Shown: one piece after another, positions 43,168 to 52,301 of the stretch
Position numbering within the stretch: the stretch's first letter is position 1
How the letters are laid out: the number at the start of each line of letters is the position of its first letter
From: Chitinophagaceae bacterium
GTDB taxonomy: Bacteria > Bacteroidota > Bacteroidia > Chitinophagales > Chitinophagaceae
NCBI GenBank assembly: GCA_017307735.1
Contig: JAFKGR010000003.1
Location: 1 to 64,000, forward strand
Direction: 5' to 3'
DNA length: 64,000 nt
Notes under the pieces: generated by a model
What the model saw: only the letters and a program-made list of their open reading frames with translations
The model's database searches: none
What the model was told of the DNA's origin: nothing
Made by a program: the position numbers and the translations under genes

Positions 43168-45114
43168 GTGATTTCTCCGGATACGATACAACAGGTAATT
43201 GGCCGAATCGATATCATCGATATTATAGGCGAGTTTGTCAGGCTCAAACGAAGGGGAGCAAATTACATCGGGCTTTGTCCTTTTCATGATGAACGCACTC
43301 CAAGTTTTACCGTCTCGCCAACTAAGGAAATTTACAAGTGTTTCGGTTGTGGCCGCAGCGGGAATACGATTACATTTCTCATGGAACATGAGAAATATTC
43401 ATACGTGGAAGCCATCCGCTGGCTGGCAAAAAAATACGGAATTGAAATTGAGGAGACCGAAGTAAGCCCGGAATACAAACAACAATTACAAACGGCGGAG
43501 AGCCTCCACGCAATAAATAATTTTGCCCAAAAATTTTTTACAGAAAGGTTATTCCATTCCGAAGAGGGGCAAAGTATCGGGTTGAGTTATCTGAAAGAAA
43601 GAGGATTCAGGGAAAATATTATTTCAACATTTGATTTGGGCTATTGCCCGTCGGACAATTCTTTTTCAAATGCTGCCATTAAGAACCAATTTAACAAGGA
43701 TCTGCTTGTCAAATCAGGGCTTGTAGTTTCCAGAGATGGAATCCTGAAAGACAATTATCATGAGCGGATAATCTTTCCGATCCATAACCAGACAGGAAAA
43801 ATCATTGGATTTGGTGCCCGTATCCTTCAAAGCAATCCTAAAGCACCTAAATACATCAATACACCTGAGAATGAAATCTACAACAAGAGTAAAGTCTTAT
43901 ACGGATTATGGCAGGCAAGGCAACACATCGGCAAAAAGAATGAATGTATTCTGGTAGAAGGATATACAGATGTGATTCAATTGCATCAGGCGGGAGTTGA
44001 AAATGCAGTGGCAAGCGGAGGTACATCGCTTACGCGGGATCAGCTCAGGTTAATCAAAAAAATAACACCCAACCTGACGATTTTGTACGACGGAGATTCC
44101 GCCGGAGTTGCAGCCACCATGCGCGGCCTGAACCTGGCACTGGAAGAAGGTTTGACAGTAAAGATTGTAACGCTGCCTTCTCCCGAAGATCCTGACAGCT
44201 ATATTAAAAAATTCGGGGGTGCAACTTTTGAATCTTATTTGCTCGATCACAAACAGGACTTCATATTATTTCAGTTGGATATTGCACTGAAAGAAGCCGG
44301 AGGCGACAGTACAAAAAAAGCTGCTGCGGTAAAAATGATTGCCGACAGCCTTGCCAAACTGATCCGTCCCGAAGATTTTACCCTTCAACAGGACTATGTA
44401 AAAAAGGTGGCCGTAAAGCTGGGAATTGAAGAGGCCGGATTGCTCAATCTCATCAACAATATCATCAGGGAAAACCTCAGCAATGAACAAAAGAAATTTC
44501 TGAATAAACCTTCTGATAAATCAGATCTTTTGCAAAGTAATTCAACCGAAAACACAACAGAACCTACTGATCCTTCGGTTGAGGCATTGTTCAATTCAGA
44601 TAAATTTCATGAACGGGCAATGGTCAGGTGCCTTCTTGAATACGGCCGGAAAGAATGGGATAAACAAAAATCGGTAGCGGCCTATTTGCTTGAAGAATTT
44701 GAAATTGAAGAATTAATCCGGGATCCCATCCTTGCAAAAATCGTTGAAAATTACAGGCATCTTTATCAATCCGGCGAAAAACCGGATGCAAAATATTTTC
44801 TGTATAATGACAATCCGGAAATAAGCAACATGGTTGCTTCCCTGCTTGCATTTCCCTACGAAATCAGTACCGGATGGCATGAAAAATTCAAGCAGGATAT
44901 TCTCAACAGGGATGATCAATATATTTCGGATATCAACTCTACACTTCGTTACGTAGAACTAAAACGGGTGAGAAGCCAGATTCTGGAAAACGAAAAAGCA
45001 CTGCAAAACAATCCGAAAGAAAACGAACTCACTGTCCTTCTTGAAACACACCGATACCTTAAATCCCTTGAGCTGGAACTTGCCAAACAGGTCGGTATGG
45101 CTATTATGAAATAA
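43168..45114 (+). CDS. dnaG: DNA primase
   Basis: A 648-residue replication primase that makes RNA primers for DNA polymerase. The zinc finger has Cys37, His40, Cys58 and Cys61 (CPFHDERTPSF, YKCFGCGRSGN). The catalytic core holds a Toprim domain with VEGYTDVIQLH (about 265) and LYDGDSAGVAA. The C-terminal region (about 440-648) is the helicase-binding part, longer and less conserved. Translation starts at GTG (MISPDTIQQVIGRID), matching the usual MIS start; no in-frame ATG exists upstream. Confidence 0.97.
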   Translation: MISPDTIQQVIGRIDIIDIIGEFVRLKRRGANYIGLCPFHDERTPSFTVSPTKEIYKCFGCGRSGNTITFLMEHEKYSYVEAIRWLAKKYGIEIEETEVSPEYKQQLQTAESLHAINNFAQKFFTERLFHSEEGQSIGLSYLKERGFRENIISTFDLGYCPSDNSFSNAAIKNQFNKDLLVKSGLVVSRDGILKDNYHERIIFPIHNQTGKIIGFGARILQSNPKAPKYINTPENEIYNKSKVLYGLWQARQHIGKKNECILVEGYTDVIQLHQAGVENAVASGGTSLTRDQLRLIKKITPNLTILYDGDSAGVAATMRGLNLALEEGLTVKIVTLPSPEDPDSYIKKFGGATFESYLLDHKQDFILFQLDIALKEAGGDSTKKAAAVKMIADSLAKLIRPEDFTLQQDYVKKVAVKLGIEEAGLLNLINNIIRENLSNEQKKFLNKPSDKSDLLQSNSTENTTEPTDPSVEALFNSDKFHERAMVRCLLEYGRKEWDKQKSVAAYLLEEFEIEELIRDPILAKIVENYRHLYQSGEKPDAKYFLYNDNPEISNMVASLLAFPYEISTGWHEKFKQDILNRDDQYISDINSTLRYVELKRVRSQILENEKALQNNPKENELTVLLETHRYLKSLELELAKQVGMAIMK

Positions 45115-45127
45115 TGCAGATGCCAGA

Positions 45128-45583
45128 TCAGAATCCTTCGGCCTTGGCAAATTTGTCGGTGGTTTTCAGTTTAACCACTTTTGAAGATTTTTCCTGGGTT
45201 CCGGCTTTGTAATAACGTTGTGCGCTCCAAACATAATCCAATACAACATTTTCACCGGCTTCAAGACCAAGTTCTCTCATACAATTCCAGGATGATTCAC
45301 GGTTTAAATCGGTGGCTATCTTGGAAGTCTCTTTTGGATAGGCAATCCAGAATTTCGTTTTGTCGTGCAATGCCGGGCAAACGTCTTCCAGGATGGTATG
45401 CAAATGATGAGCGTTCAAAACAAAGATCAAAGCAAAGTCAATTTTACGGGTTCTCAGTAAGGGAGTAACATTTTTTGAAAAGGAAAACTTTGAAAATTGT
45501 TTCTCAATAGCAGACGGCAAACCCTGAATCAGCACATTTTTCTCATCACCAAATTCCAGTTTTTCAAACAATGTTTGAGACAT
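45128..45583 (-). CDS. Hypothetical protein, possibly DUF3052-like
   Basis: A 151-residue soluble protein, MSQTLFEKLEFGDEKNVLIQG.... Alternating strands and helices (FALIFVLNAHHLHTILEDVCP, KFWIAYPKETSK, SSWNCMRELGLEAGENVVLDYVWSAQRYYK) suggest a compact alpha/beta fold. The KxWxAYPK segment and the final W-S-A-x-R-x-x-K recall DUF3052, but I am not sure. The ATG at 45583 is used rather than a GTG two codons before. It is convergent with dnaG, with 13 bp between the stops. Confidence 0.6.
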   Translation of the reverse strand: MSQTLFEKLEFGDEKNVLIQGLPSAIEKQFSKFSFSKNVTPLLRTRKIDFALIFVLNAHHLHTILEDVCPALHDKTKFWIAYPKETSKIATDLNRESSWNCMRELGLEAGENVVLDYVWSAQRYYKAGTQEKSSKVVKLKTTDKFAKAEGF

Positions 45584-45722
45584 ACGCACAAAATTTTAAT
45601 TAAACAATAATCTGACACGATTATAAAGTGGTGTCAGACTGTAAAAACATTTGCAAAGTTACAAAGAAATCTGCAAAGATTCCTATAAATTCAAGCCTGT
45701 ACTCATTTTCAGAGAATGCGGA

Positions 45723-46532
45723 TTATTTCTTTACGGGATGGTAATACCTCAATGCTTCCTGGATGTATCCCTCCAATGCCTGAATTCTCTTGGAGTCCAG
45801 TGGGTGGCTACTTAAAATTTCGGGTGGTTTTTGTCCTGAACTTAATGCCATCATCCTTTTCCAGAACGGGATGGCTTCTCTTGGGTTATAACCCGCCATG
45901 GCAGCGAAAATTAATCCGTAATGATCTGCTTCATATTCCTGCTTCCGCGAATTAGGCAACAGCACGCCTATCTGGGCCGAAGGTGCATAAATAGCATTGA
46001 AAATAGAATTTGTTTTGGGATTCCCCTGGGTAAACACATCTCCGATAGCTCCAATACCCTGGGCTGCCAATGCCTGGCTCATCCGTTCCTGCCCGTGATG
46101 TGCAACAGCGTGGGTAATTTCATGGCCTAATACGATAGCAAGCGCTGCTTCATTTTGAGTTACATTCAGAAGTCCGGTATAAACAACCACTTTCCCTCCA
46201 GGCATACACCATGCGTTCACATCAGGACTTTGAACAAGGTTGAATTCCCAGTTGTAACCGTCAAGCTCCTTGCCCAATCCTTTACTTTTATAATATTCGG
46301 TAATGGCATTGGCAATACGCTGGCCCACACGCCTTACCATTTCTGCATCTTTGCTTGTCGTCGGACTTACCACTTTATTTTGAGAAAGAAAACTTTTGTA
46401 TTGCGTAACGGCTTCCTGTTGCAAAGAACTTTCAGAAACCAAAGACAACTGTTTCCTGCCCGTAATGGCATTGGTGGTACAACCGGTGGCGAACAGTGCA
46501 AAAGCACACAAGGGTATAAAAAAACGTTTCAT
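45723..46532 (-). CDS. M48 family metallopeptidase, lipoprotein
   Basis: A 269-residue exported zinc peptidase. The signal ends at lipobox FATGC (Cys18). The zinc motif HEITH (137-141) lies in LGHEITHAVAHHGQERM, and the third ligand is in EYEADHYG (about 203). Pfam M48 enzymes of this lipoprotein type (BepA/LoiP relatives) act in outer-membrane protein quality control in E. coli; a similar role here is inference. Standing alone between two convergent or same-strand gaps of 120-140 bp. Confidence 0.92.
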   Translation of the reverse strand: MKRFFIPLCAFALFATGCTTNAITGRKQLSLVSESSLQQEAVTQYKSFLSQNKVVSPTTSKDAEMVRRVGQRIANAITEYYKSKGLGKELDGYNWEFNLVQSPDVNAWCMPGGKVVVYTGLLNVTQNEAALAIVLGHEITHAVAHHGQERMSQALAAQGIGAIGDVFTQGNPKTNSIFNAIYAPSAQIGVLLPNSRKQEYEADHYGLIFAAMAGYNPREAIPFWKRMMALSSGQKPPEILSSHPLDSKRIQALEGYIQEALRYYHPVKK

Positions 46533-46652
46533 ATTTCTTTCTTTAAAATGAATTCAGAAATCCATGTCTGATTTTTACAAAATTATCATTTTAAAAAATC
46601 AGCAATTAAAAGACTTTAAATAATAGGGAAAGTTTGACAGGCAAAAATTTTT

Positions 46653-47303
46653 TTACATTTCTTTCTTCTTCTTCCTGCGGTCTCTGTATTTGAGAATCGG
46701 CACTCTTCCTTCGTTGCCTTTGAGTAAACGGCCAATATTTTTCTGATGAGTCAGTATGATAAGCGCCGCCACTGCTACCGCAAATACTCTGTAGAAAACT
46801 TCCTGTTCATTATAAATCCACAATACACAAATGGGAAGTGCGATACCGGCAAGTATAGAACTCAGTGAAACATATCGGGTGAGAAAAAGTACGAGAAGGA
46901 AAACACCAACACATTCCAGGGCAATAACAGGTTGGATAGCGAGTACCATCCCAAATAAAGTTGCCACACCTTTCCCTCCTTTGAATTGTGCCCAGATCGG
47001 GTAAATATGCCCAACTACAGCCGCCAGCCCCAATCCAATCATAAAGTTTGTCCGCTGCAATTCATTATTCAGATAAAAAGGCATCAGATTATAAAGCGCC
47101 ACCGCCATCATCCCTTTTACCATGTCACCCACCATCACAATAGTACCATATTTTGGACCTAATACTCTGAAGGTATTTGTAGCTCCCATGTTCCCACTAC
47201 CATAATCCCTGATGTCAACTTTAAAAAATGCGCGGCTTACAATTAATGCTGTTGGAATTGATCCAATGAGGTAAGCAATAACAATCAATAAAATTTCTTT
47301 CAT
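46653..47303 (-). CDS. plsY: Glycerol-3-phosphate acyltransferase PlsY
   Basis: A 216-residue inner-membrane enzyme that moves an acyl group from acyl-phosphate to glycerol-3-phosphate, the first step of phospholipid synthesis. Five membrane helices and the motifs IGSIPTALIVSR, RDYGSGNMGATNTFRVLG and AQFKGGKGVATLFG are all present. A Lys/Arg-rich tail closes the protein. CAAATATA at 47343-47350 reads leftward as a TAnnTTTG -7 element 40 bp upstream of the ATG. Confidence 0.96.
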   Translation of the reverse strand: MKEILLIVIAYLIGSIPTALIVSRAFFKVDIRDYGSGNMGATNTFRVLGPKYGTIVMVGDMVKGMMAVALYNLMPFYLNNELQRTNFMIGLGLAAVVGHIYPIWAQFKGGKGVATLFGMVLAIQPVIALECVGVFLLVLFLTRYVSLSSILAGIALPICVLWIYNEQEVFYRVFAVAVAALIILTHQKNIGRLLKGNEGRVPILKYRDRRKKKKEM

Positions 47304-47378
47304 ATCCTACTGAACTTCTCAAATTCAATATAAAACTATTTACAAATATACGGGTTATTCGCTACGACGGAACTCCGC

Positions 47379-48200
47379 TCAAACCCGTGGTGATTTCTTA
47401 AACCTGATCGACACCCAATGATCAAGCGCTTTTTCTGAATCAACAGCCATTCCTTTTTTTACAAAAACCTCTGAAAGTATATCCTTGTCTTTTTCTAAAA
47501 TCCCACTCAAAATCAAAATGCCATTATCGCTCAAATAAGATACGATTTCGGAAGAATGGCTTTTCAATGTATTCAAATTGATATTGGCCAATATCAAATC
47601 TGCCTTTGAAAAATCAGACAAATTATCTGAAAGGAAAACGGAAATCAGTCTGCACTTATTATTTACAATATTGTCATTCGCATTTGAAATACACCAGGGA
47701 TCATTGTCGATCGCATATACCTTTTTTGCACCCATCTTTTCTGCCAGAATTGAGAGGATGGCGGTCCCTGTTCCAAAGTCTATAACCGTTCTGTCATTCA
47801 AATCAATATCGCGCATTTGTTGAATCATGAGCCTGGTGGTTGCATGATGACCTGTACCAAAACTCATTTTGGGGGTAATAACAATATCATATTTGACCGA
47901 ATCAATTCCCGGGTGAAAATGTGCACGCACATAAACAAAATCATCAACCAGCACAGGTTTCATATTTTCCTCCCACAACCTGTTCCAGTCTTTGTCTTCG
48001 ATAAATTGAACACTTATCTGGCAATGATCCGGCAAAAGATGCCTGATGATTTCCTGGTCGATTTGTTTTTCTGAATAGGCTTTTAAAAAATCATCTCCTG
48101 TTTCATATCCATAAAAACCAAAATCATCCAGGTATGCAATCAGAATCTCTGCATCTGCAGGCTTAATATTTGAAAAAGTTAATTCGAAATATTTTTTCAT
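47379..48200 (-). CDS. prmA: Ribosomal protein L11 methyltransferase
   Basis: A 273-residue SAM-dependent enzyme. The N-terminal domain binds L11. The methyltransferase domain has VIDFGTGTAILSILAEKMGAKKVYAIDND (about 140-168) and the catalytic-loop NxxLNTL-type segment LILANINLNTLKSH. It trimethylates L11 in the cytoplasm. The ATG at 48200 directly follows the pnp terminator's T-run, and a TTG frame six codons longer would lie inside that hairpin. Hence the shorter start. Convergence with pnp is not involved: both are read leftward. Confidence 0.92.
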   Translation of the reverse strand: MKKYFELTFSNIKPADAEILIAYLDDFGFYGYETGDDFLKAYSEKQIDQEIIRHLLPDHCQISVQFIEDKDWNRLWEENMKPVLVDDFVYVRAHFHPGIDSVKYDIVITPKMSFGTGHHATTRLMIQQMRDIDLNDRTVIDFGTGTAILSILAEKMGAKKVYAIDNDPWCISNANDNIVNNKCRLISVFLSDNLSDFSKADLILANINLNTLKSHSSEIVSYLSDNGILILSGILEKDKDILSEVFVKKGMAVDSEKALDHWVSIRFKKSPRV

Positions 48201-48225
48201 AAAAAAACCTGTAATCAATTACAGG
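48201..48225 (-). terminator. Terminator of pnp
   Basis: CCTGTAA (48208-48214) pairs with TTACAGG (48219-48225) around a 4-nt loop. Leftward a seven-T run abuts the prmA start codon, so prmA may depend on read-through. Confidence 0.85.
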
Positions 48226-48235
48226 CCTTTTGTTT

Positions 48236-50449
48236 TTAATGCTCATTCCGGTTTTCCCGCTGAGGTCTTCTTTCTCGGTCACCCCTATCCCTGTTATCTC
48301 TTTCTCCTCTTTCCCTCTTATGTTCAACATATCCTTCGGGCTTTGGCAACAAGGCCTTGCGGCTCAGTTTGTATTTCCCTGTTTTGGGATCTACGCCAAT
48401 CAATTTCACTTTAACCTGATCTCCTTCATGGAAAACATTGTCCATCGTTTCCAAACGCTTCCACATAATTTCAGAAATATGCAGAAGACCTTGTTTTCCC
48501 GGCAGGAATTCTACAAATGCGCCAAATTCCTTAATACCTTTCACCGTACCTTCATATTCATCTCCCACTTCAGGAACTGCCACAATTCTGTTAACCCATT
48601 CCACAGCCTTATCCAGGCTGTCTTTATTAGCAGAATAAATACTTACTTCTCCTGTATTTCCAACTTCTTCAATATTGATGGTAGCTCCGGTTTCTTTCTG
48701 AATCGATTGAATAATCTTTCCACCCGGCCCGATCACTGCTCCGATAAATTCGGAATCGATAATTAATTTCTTCATTCTCGGGGCCTGTGGTTTCACATCT
48801 TCCCTGTGTTCGGGGATACATTGATACATGGCGTCGAGAATGTGAAGCCTGCCGCGTTTTGCCTGTTGCAATGCCTGCCTCATGATGTCCATGCTCAGGC
48901 CATCTACCTTGATGTCCATTTGCACTCCGCAAATTCCGTCTCTTGTACCTGTAACTTTAAAATCCATGTCTCCAAGGTGATCTTCATCGCCGAGGATATC
49001 AGACAGGATTGCATATTTATCATCTTTGGTTATCAATCCCATGGCAATTCCGCCCACATGTTTTTTAATCGGGACACCTGCATCCATAAGTGCCAGCGAA
49101 CCCGCACAAACAGTAGCCATCGAAGACGAACCGTTACTTTCCAGAATATCACTTACCACTCTTACTGTATAATCAAAACCTTCGGTCGGCAAAAGTTGCT
49201 TCAAACTCCGCATGGCAAGGTTTCCATGTCCCACTTCTCTTCTGCCAGGGCCACGCATCGGCCTCACTTCACCCGTCGAAAACGGAGGGAAATTATAGTG
49301 CAGAATAAACTTGGAATAATTGCTTGTTGCTGCAGTTTCAATCAGAAGTTCATCCAATGGTGTTCCCAGTGTAACTGTTGATAAAGACTGAGTTTCACCT
49401 CTGGTAAATAAAGCTGAGCCATGTGGAGTAGGCAACGGGCTTACTTCCATTGTCAATGGCCTGATGTCTTCAAGTCCGCGACCGTCCAATCTCTTTCTTT
49501 CATTCAATATCATATCACGCACAATATGATATTCCAGGTCATCCATATAAAAACCTATCAGAGCCTGGTCTTCTTCGGGTAAATCTTCGCCAAGGGATAC
49601 TTTCAGATCTTCTCTTATTTTCTTAAATGCATCCTGACGTTCTTGTTTTGCAGTGGCCGCTTCAGCAATCTGTTTGATTTTTTCAGAAGCGAACTCATCA
49701 ATTTTTTGTTTGAGTTCTTCATTGCGATACGGCTTGGGATATTCTCTCTTGGGTTTGGCGCCGGATTTATCACGTAAATCTTCCTGCGCTTTAATTTCCA
49801 GTTTGATGGCCTCATGTGCTTTTTCAATAGCCTGAACCAGATCTTCTTCCTGGCATTCTTTGGATTCCCCTTCCACCATCATAATATTTTTATGCGTGGC
49901 GGCAACCATGAATTCCATATCAGCTTTTGCCAATTGAGTACGGGTGGGATTAACCACAAATTCACCGTCAACTCTTGAAATCCTTACTTCAGAAATAATC
50001 TCCTGAATGGGAACATCCGAAACGGCCAGAGCAGCGGAAGCAGCGAGGCATGCGAGAGAATCGGGCATAATTTCCGGGTCACTCGATACAAGCCATACCA
50101 GCACCTGCACATCACAGAGATAATCATCAGGAAATAAGGGGCGAAGGGCACGGTCTATCAGCCGGCTGATCAGCACTTCATAATCGTTCAGCCTTCCTTC
50201 TCTTTTGAAGAAAGACCCCGGAATTCTTCCGGCGGAGGCAAATTTTTCCTGGTAATCAACGGTAAGCGGGAAAAAGGATTGCCCTTCTTTGGGTTCCTGA
50301 GAAGCCACCACAGTAGCCAGAATTTTACAATCGCCCTGGCTTACCAAAACAGCACCATCGGCCTGACGGGCTAATCTGCCGGTTTCCAGTGTAATCATCC
50401 GCCCGTCACCTGGGTCAAATGTTACTTGTATTGGGTTTGGAATATTCAT
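48236..50449 (-). CDS. pnp: Polyribonucleotide nucleotidyltransferase
   Basis: A 737-residue RNA-degrading phosphorolytic exonuclease. Two RNase PH domains (about 1-230 and 300-540) flank an alpha linker. The second has RPMRGPGRREVGHGN and the DILGDEDHLGDMDFKVTGT motif. A KH domain follows with GPGGKIIQSIQKETGA (about 573-588), then an S1 domain (about 625-695). The tail is a run of Arg, Glu, Asp and Asn (ERGERDNRDRGDRERR). It acts in mRNA turnover. It follows rpsO on the same strand, the usual gene order, with a terminator in between. Confidence 0.97.
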   Translation of the reverse strand: MNIPNPIQVTFDPGDGRMITLETGRLARQADGAVLVSQGDCKILATVVASQEPKEGQSFFPLTVDYQEKFASAGRIPGSFFKREGRLNDYEVLISRLIDRALRPLFPDDYLCDVQVLVWLVSSDPEIMPDSLACLAASAALAVSDVPIQEIISEVRISRVDGEFVVNPTRTQLAKADMEFMVAATHKNIMMVEGESKECQEEDLVQAIEKAHEAIKLEIKAQEDLRDKSGAKPKREYPKPYRNEELKQKIDEFASEKIKQIAEAATAKQERQDAFKKIREDLKVSLGEDLPEEDQALIGFYMDDLEYHIVRDMILNERKRLDGRGLEDIRPLTMEVSPLPTPHGSALFTRGETQSLSTVTLGTPLDELLIETAATSNYSKFILHYNFPPFSTGEVRPMRGPGRREVGHGNLAMRSLKQLLPTEGFDYTVRVVSDILESNGSSSMATVCAGSLALMDAGVPIKKHVGGIAMGLITKDDKYAILSDILGDEDHLGDMDFKVTGTRDGICGVQMDIKVDGLSMDIMRQALQQAKRGRLHILDAMYQCIPEHREDVKPQAPRMKKLIIDSEFIGAVIGPGGKIIQSIQKETGATINIEEVGNTGEVSIYSANKDSLDKAVEWVNRIVAVPEVGDEYEGTVKGIKEFGAFVEFLPGKQGLLHISEIMWKRLETMDNVFHEGDQVKVKLIGVDPKTGKYKLSRKALLPKPEGYVEHKRERGERDNRDRGDRERRPQRENRNEH

Positions 50450-50464
50450 TTTACTTTACATCTT

Positions 50465-50496
50465 AAAAAAGAATTCCCAACCATTTTCAAGTTGGG
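50465..50496 (-). terminator. Terminator between rpsO and pnp
   Basis: CCCAAC (50476-50481) pairs with GTTGGG (50491-50496) around a 9-nt loop, followed leftward by AATTCTTTTTT. Partial read-through into pnp is likely, as in other bacteria. Confidence 0.75.
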
Positions 50497-50540
50497 AAAA
50501 CCTCACGAATTAATTATAAATAATATAAGTCACTGACGAA

Positions 50541-50813
50541 TTACTTGCGGAGACCTAACTTTTCAATTAAGGAACGATAGCTTTTCAGGTTCCGCTTATT
50601 GAGATATGCTAACAAACTTTTTCTTTTACCAACCATCAACATCAGGCCACGTTGTGTGTTGAAATCTTTCTTGTTATTTTTCAAATGATCTGAAATATGA
50701 TTAATTTTCTCAGTCAGAACTGCAATCTGGGCCTCAATTGAACCGGTATTTTTATCAGAACCACCGTATTCAGTGAAATAAGCTGTCTTTTTTGCTGAAG
50801 TTAAATAAGGCAT
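50541..50813 (-). CDS. rpsO: 30S ribosomal protein S15
   Basis: A 90-residue ribosomal protein, exactly the usual length from the ATG at 50813 (MPYLTSAKK). The TGSIEAQIAVLTEKINHISDHLK segment and the RGLMLMVGKRKSLLAYL signature are diagnostic. It binds 16S rRNA in the small-subunit platform. A frame ten codons longer has no support. CAAATGTA at 50841-50848 reads leftward as a -7 element. Confidence 0.97.
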   Translation of the reverse strand: MPYLTSAKKTAYFTEYGGSDKNTGSIEAQIAVLTEKINHISDHLKNNKKDFNTQRGLMLMVGKRKSLLAYLNKRNLKSYRSLIEKLGLRK

Positions 50814-50982
50814 CTTGTCGTTTAAAATTTTTAATGGCTGCAAATGTAAGATTATTTTTTATTTTATCTGATTCATTTTACCGGATTTCTGATTTTATTT
50901 ACAAAGATAAACGTGCGGGCTTCGCGAAATTCATTCAGCCTGAATTTTACTTTACATTTTCAAATAACCTTAAAAAAGACGC

Positions 50983-50990
50983 TACCTTTG
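50983..50990 (+). promoter_or_regulatory. -7 element of the tmRNA promoter
   Basis: TACCTTTG fits the TAnnTTTG consensus and lies 13 nt before the mature tmRNA 5' end. The -33 region (TTTTCA near 50957-50962) is weak. Confidence 0.6.
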
Positions 50991-51003
50991 CTGTTTGATT
51001 CTT

Positions 51004-51387
51004 GGGGCTGAACGGTTTTGACAGCATAGTTCTTTATAAGTATAAGCATGTAGCGCGTTGCGTAATTAGCGCTTTAATCTGAATACGTAACAATTAAATG
51101 GCAATTACAATTTTGCCTTGGCTGCTTAATCGATAGATTAACAACCAATATAGCCGTTGGTCAGGCAGGCTCGTTGCCGCGGCCTTCCGCTCAATCAAAA
51201 ATAAAACGGGCTGCAATAATCTCAGGCTGTGCGGGTTATTAAAGATCCCGATAATCATCGGGCATACAGCTAAGGAAAAGGTTGGTTTGTTTTGCCCCTG
51301 CCTATCCTGACACAAAATGCAGAACTAAACATGTAGAAGGCTTGTAACGGATATGTTTGGACCAGGGTTCGAATCCCTGCAGCTCCA
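51004..51387 (+). ncRNA. ssrA: Transfer-messenger RNA (tmRNA)
   Basis: The 5' end GGGGCTG pairs with CAGCTCC (51380-51386) to make the acceptor stem. The T-arm is CAGGGTTCGAATCCCTG just before it. Discriminator A is at 51387; CCA is not encoded. The tag frame reads GGC AAT TAC AAT TTT GCC TTG GCT GCT TAA (51100-51129), giving GNYNFALAA, close to the Bacteroides tag ending in YALAA. Stem-loops in the middle, including CCCGAT/ATCGGG at 51247-51262, would be pseudoknot helices. It rescues stalled ribosomes. It is convergent with def. Confidence 0.95.
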
Positions 51388-51435
51388 CTTGGTTTTTTGA
51401 ATCTATTATGCATGCCTGAATTCATTCTATAAGTT

Positions 51436-51534
51436 GTCGTAATTCCTTATTACGACGCAGTCATCTTACTCATCCTTGTTGTCTTTTTAAATTTCTCAGG
51501 TGTTGTTTCAATTGCCGGTCTTTTTTCCGGCAAT
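51436..51534. other. Two hairpins between ssrA and def
   Basis: GTCGTAAT/ATTACGAC (51436-51456, 5-nt loop) and ATTGCCGG/CCGGCAAT (51511-51534, 8-nt loop of mostly T) are both perfect 8 bp stems. Neither has a T-tract after it, but they lie between convergent genes and may stop transcription from either side. Confidence 0.45.
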
Positions 51535-51560
51535 AAGGAAGAATAATTCCCTTGATAATC

Positions 51561-52139
51561 CTATTTATAAAACGACATCTTGTAATCCACCGAAATTTTC
51601 CCTTTTGAAATATCATTCAGCTTGCGCTTCAGCAGGCTTTTCTTCAAAGGTTTCAAATAATCAATGAATAATTTTCCTTCAATATGATCATATTCGTGAA
51701 GGATAATTCTGGCCGTAATTCCTGTAAATGTCACAGTATGCTCAACAAAGTTTTCATCCTGAAACCGGATATTCACTGTTTGCTGGCGCAATATATCCTC
51801 CCTTATTTTGGGGATACTCAGGCAACCTTCATTATAAGGCCATTCAGCGCCATCTTTTTCAATCACTTTGGCATTAATAAATACCCCTTTATATCCATGA
51901 TCTCCCGGAAATTCTTTTTTCTCATCTTCTTTCATCCCTTCAAAAACCTGAACACTGTCCATGATAAATAAACGAATGCTCTTATTTACCTGAGGCGCAG
52001 CCAACCCCACACCGTTACTGTTGTACATGGTTTCCCACATATTGCTGATCAAATCTTTCAACCCCGGGTATCCTGAATTGATTTCTTTTCCAACTTCTCT
52101 CAAAACCGGGCTTCCATAAGCGATAATGGGCAAGATCAT
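51561..52139 (-). CDS. def: Peptide deformylase
   Basis: A 192-residue metalloenzyme that removes the formyl group from new proteins. All three motifs are present: NGVGLAAPQ (42-50), EGCLSIP (104-110, metal ligand Cys106) and HEYDH (148-152, catalytic Glu149). The ATG at 52139 gives MILPIIAYGSPVL, the usual N-terminus; a longer TTG frame does not. CAAAGGTA at 52155-52162 reads leftward as a -7 element, 16 bp before the start. Confidence 0.96.
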   Translation of the reverse strand: MILPIIAYGSPVLREVGKEINSGYPGLKDLISNMWETMYNSNGVGLAAPQVNKSIRLFIMDSVQVFEGMKEDEKKEFPGDHGYKGVFINAKVIEKDGAEWPYNEGCLSIPKIREDILRQQTVNIRFQDENFVEHTVTFTGITARIILHEYDHIEGKLFIDYLKPLKKSLLKRKLNDISKGKISVDYKMSFYK

Positions 52140-52301
52140 TTCCTGTTTTTTTTGCAAAGGTACAAAGATCAAAAAAGGTTGTTTTACCTTCCACAGTTCA
52201 GGCTGTTCACTTTAACAGAATCACCGGTTACACATCCTGTTCATGCACCCGCCTGAATGAGCTGGCTGCTCTTCCGTAACTTTACGCAAAAAGTTATAAC
52301 A

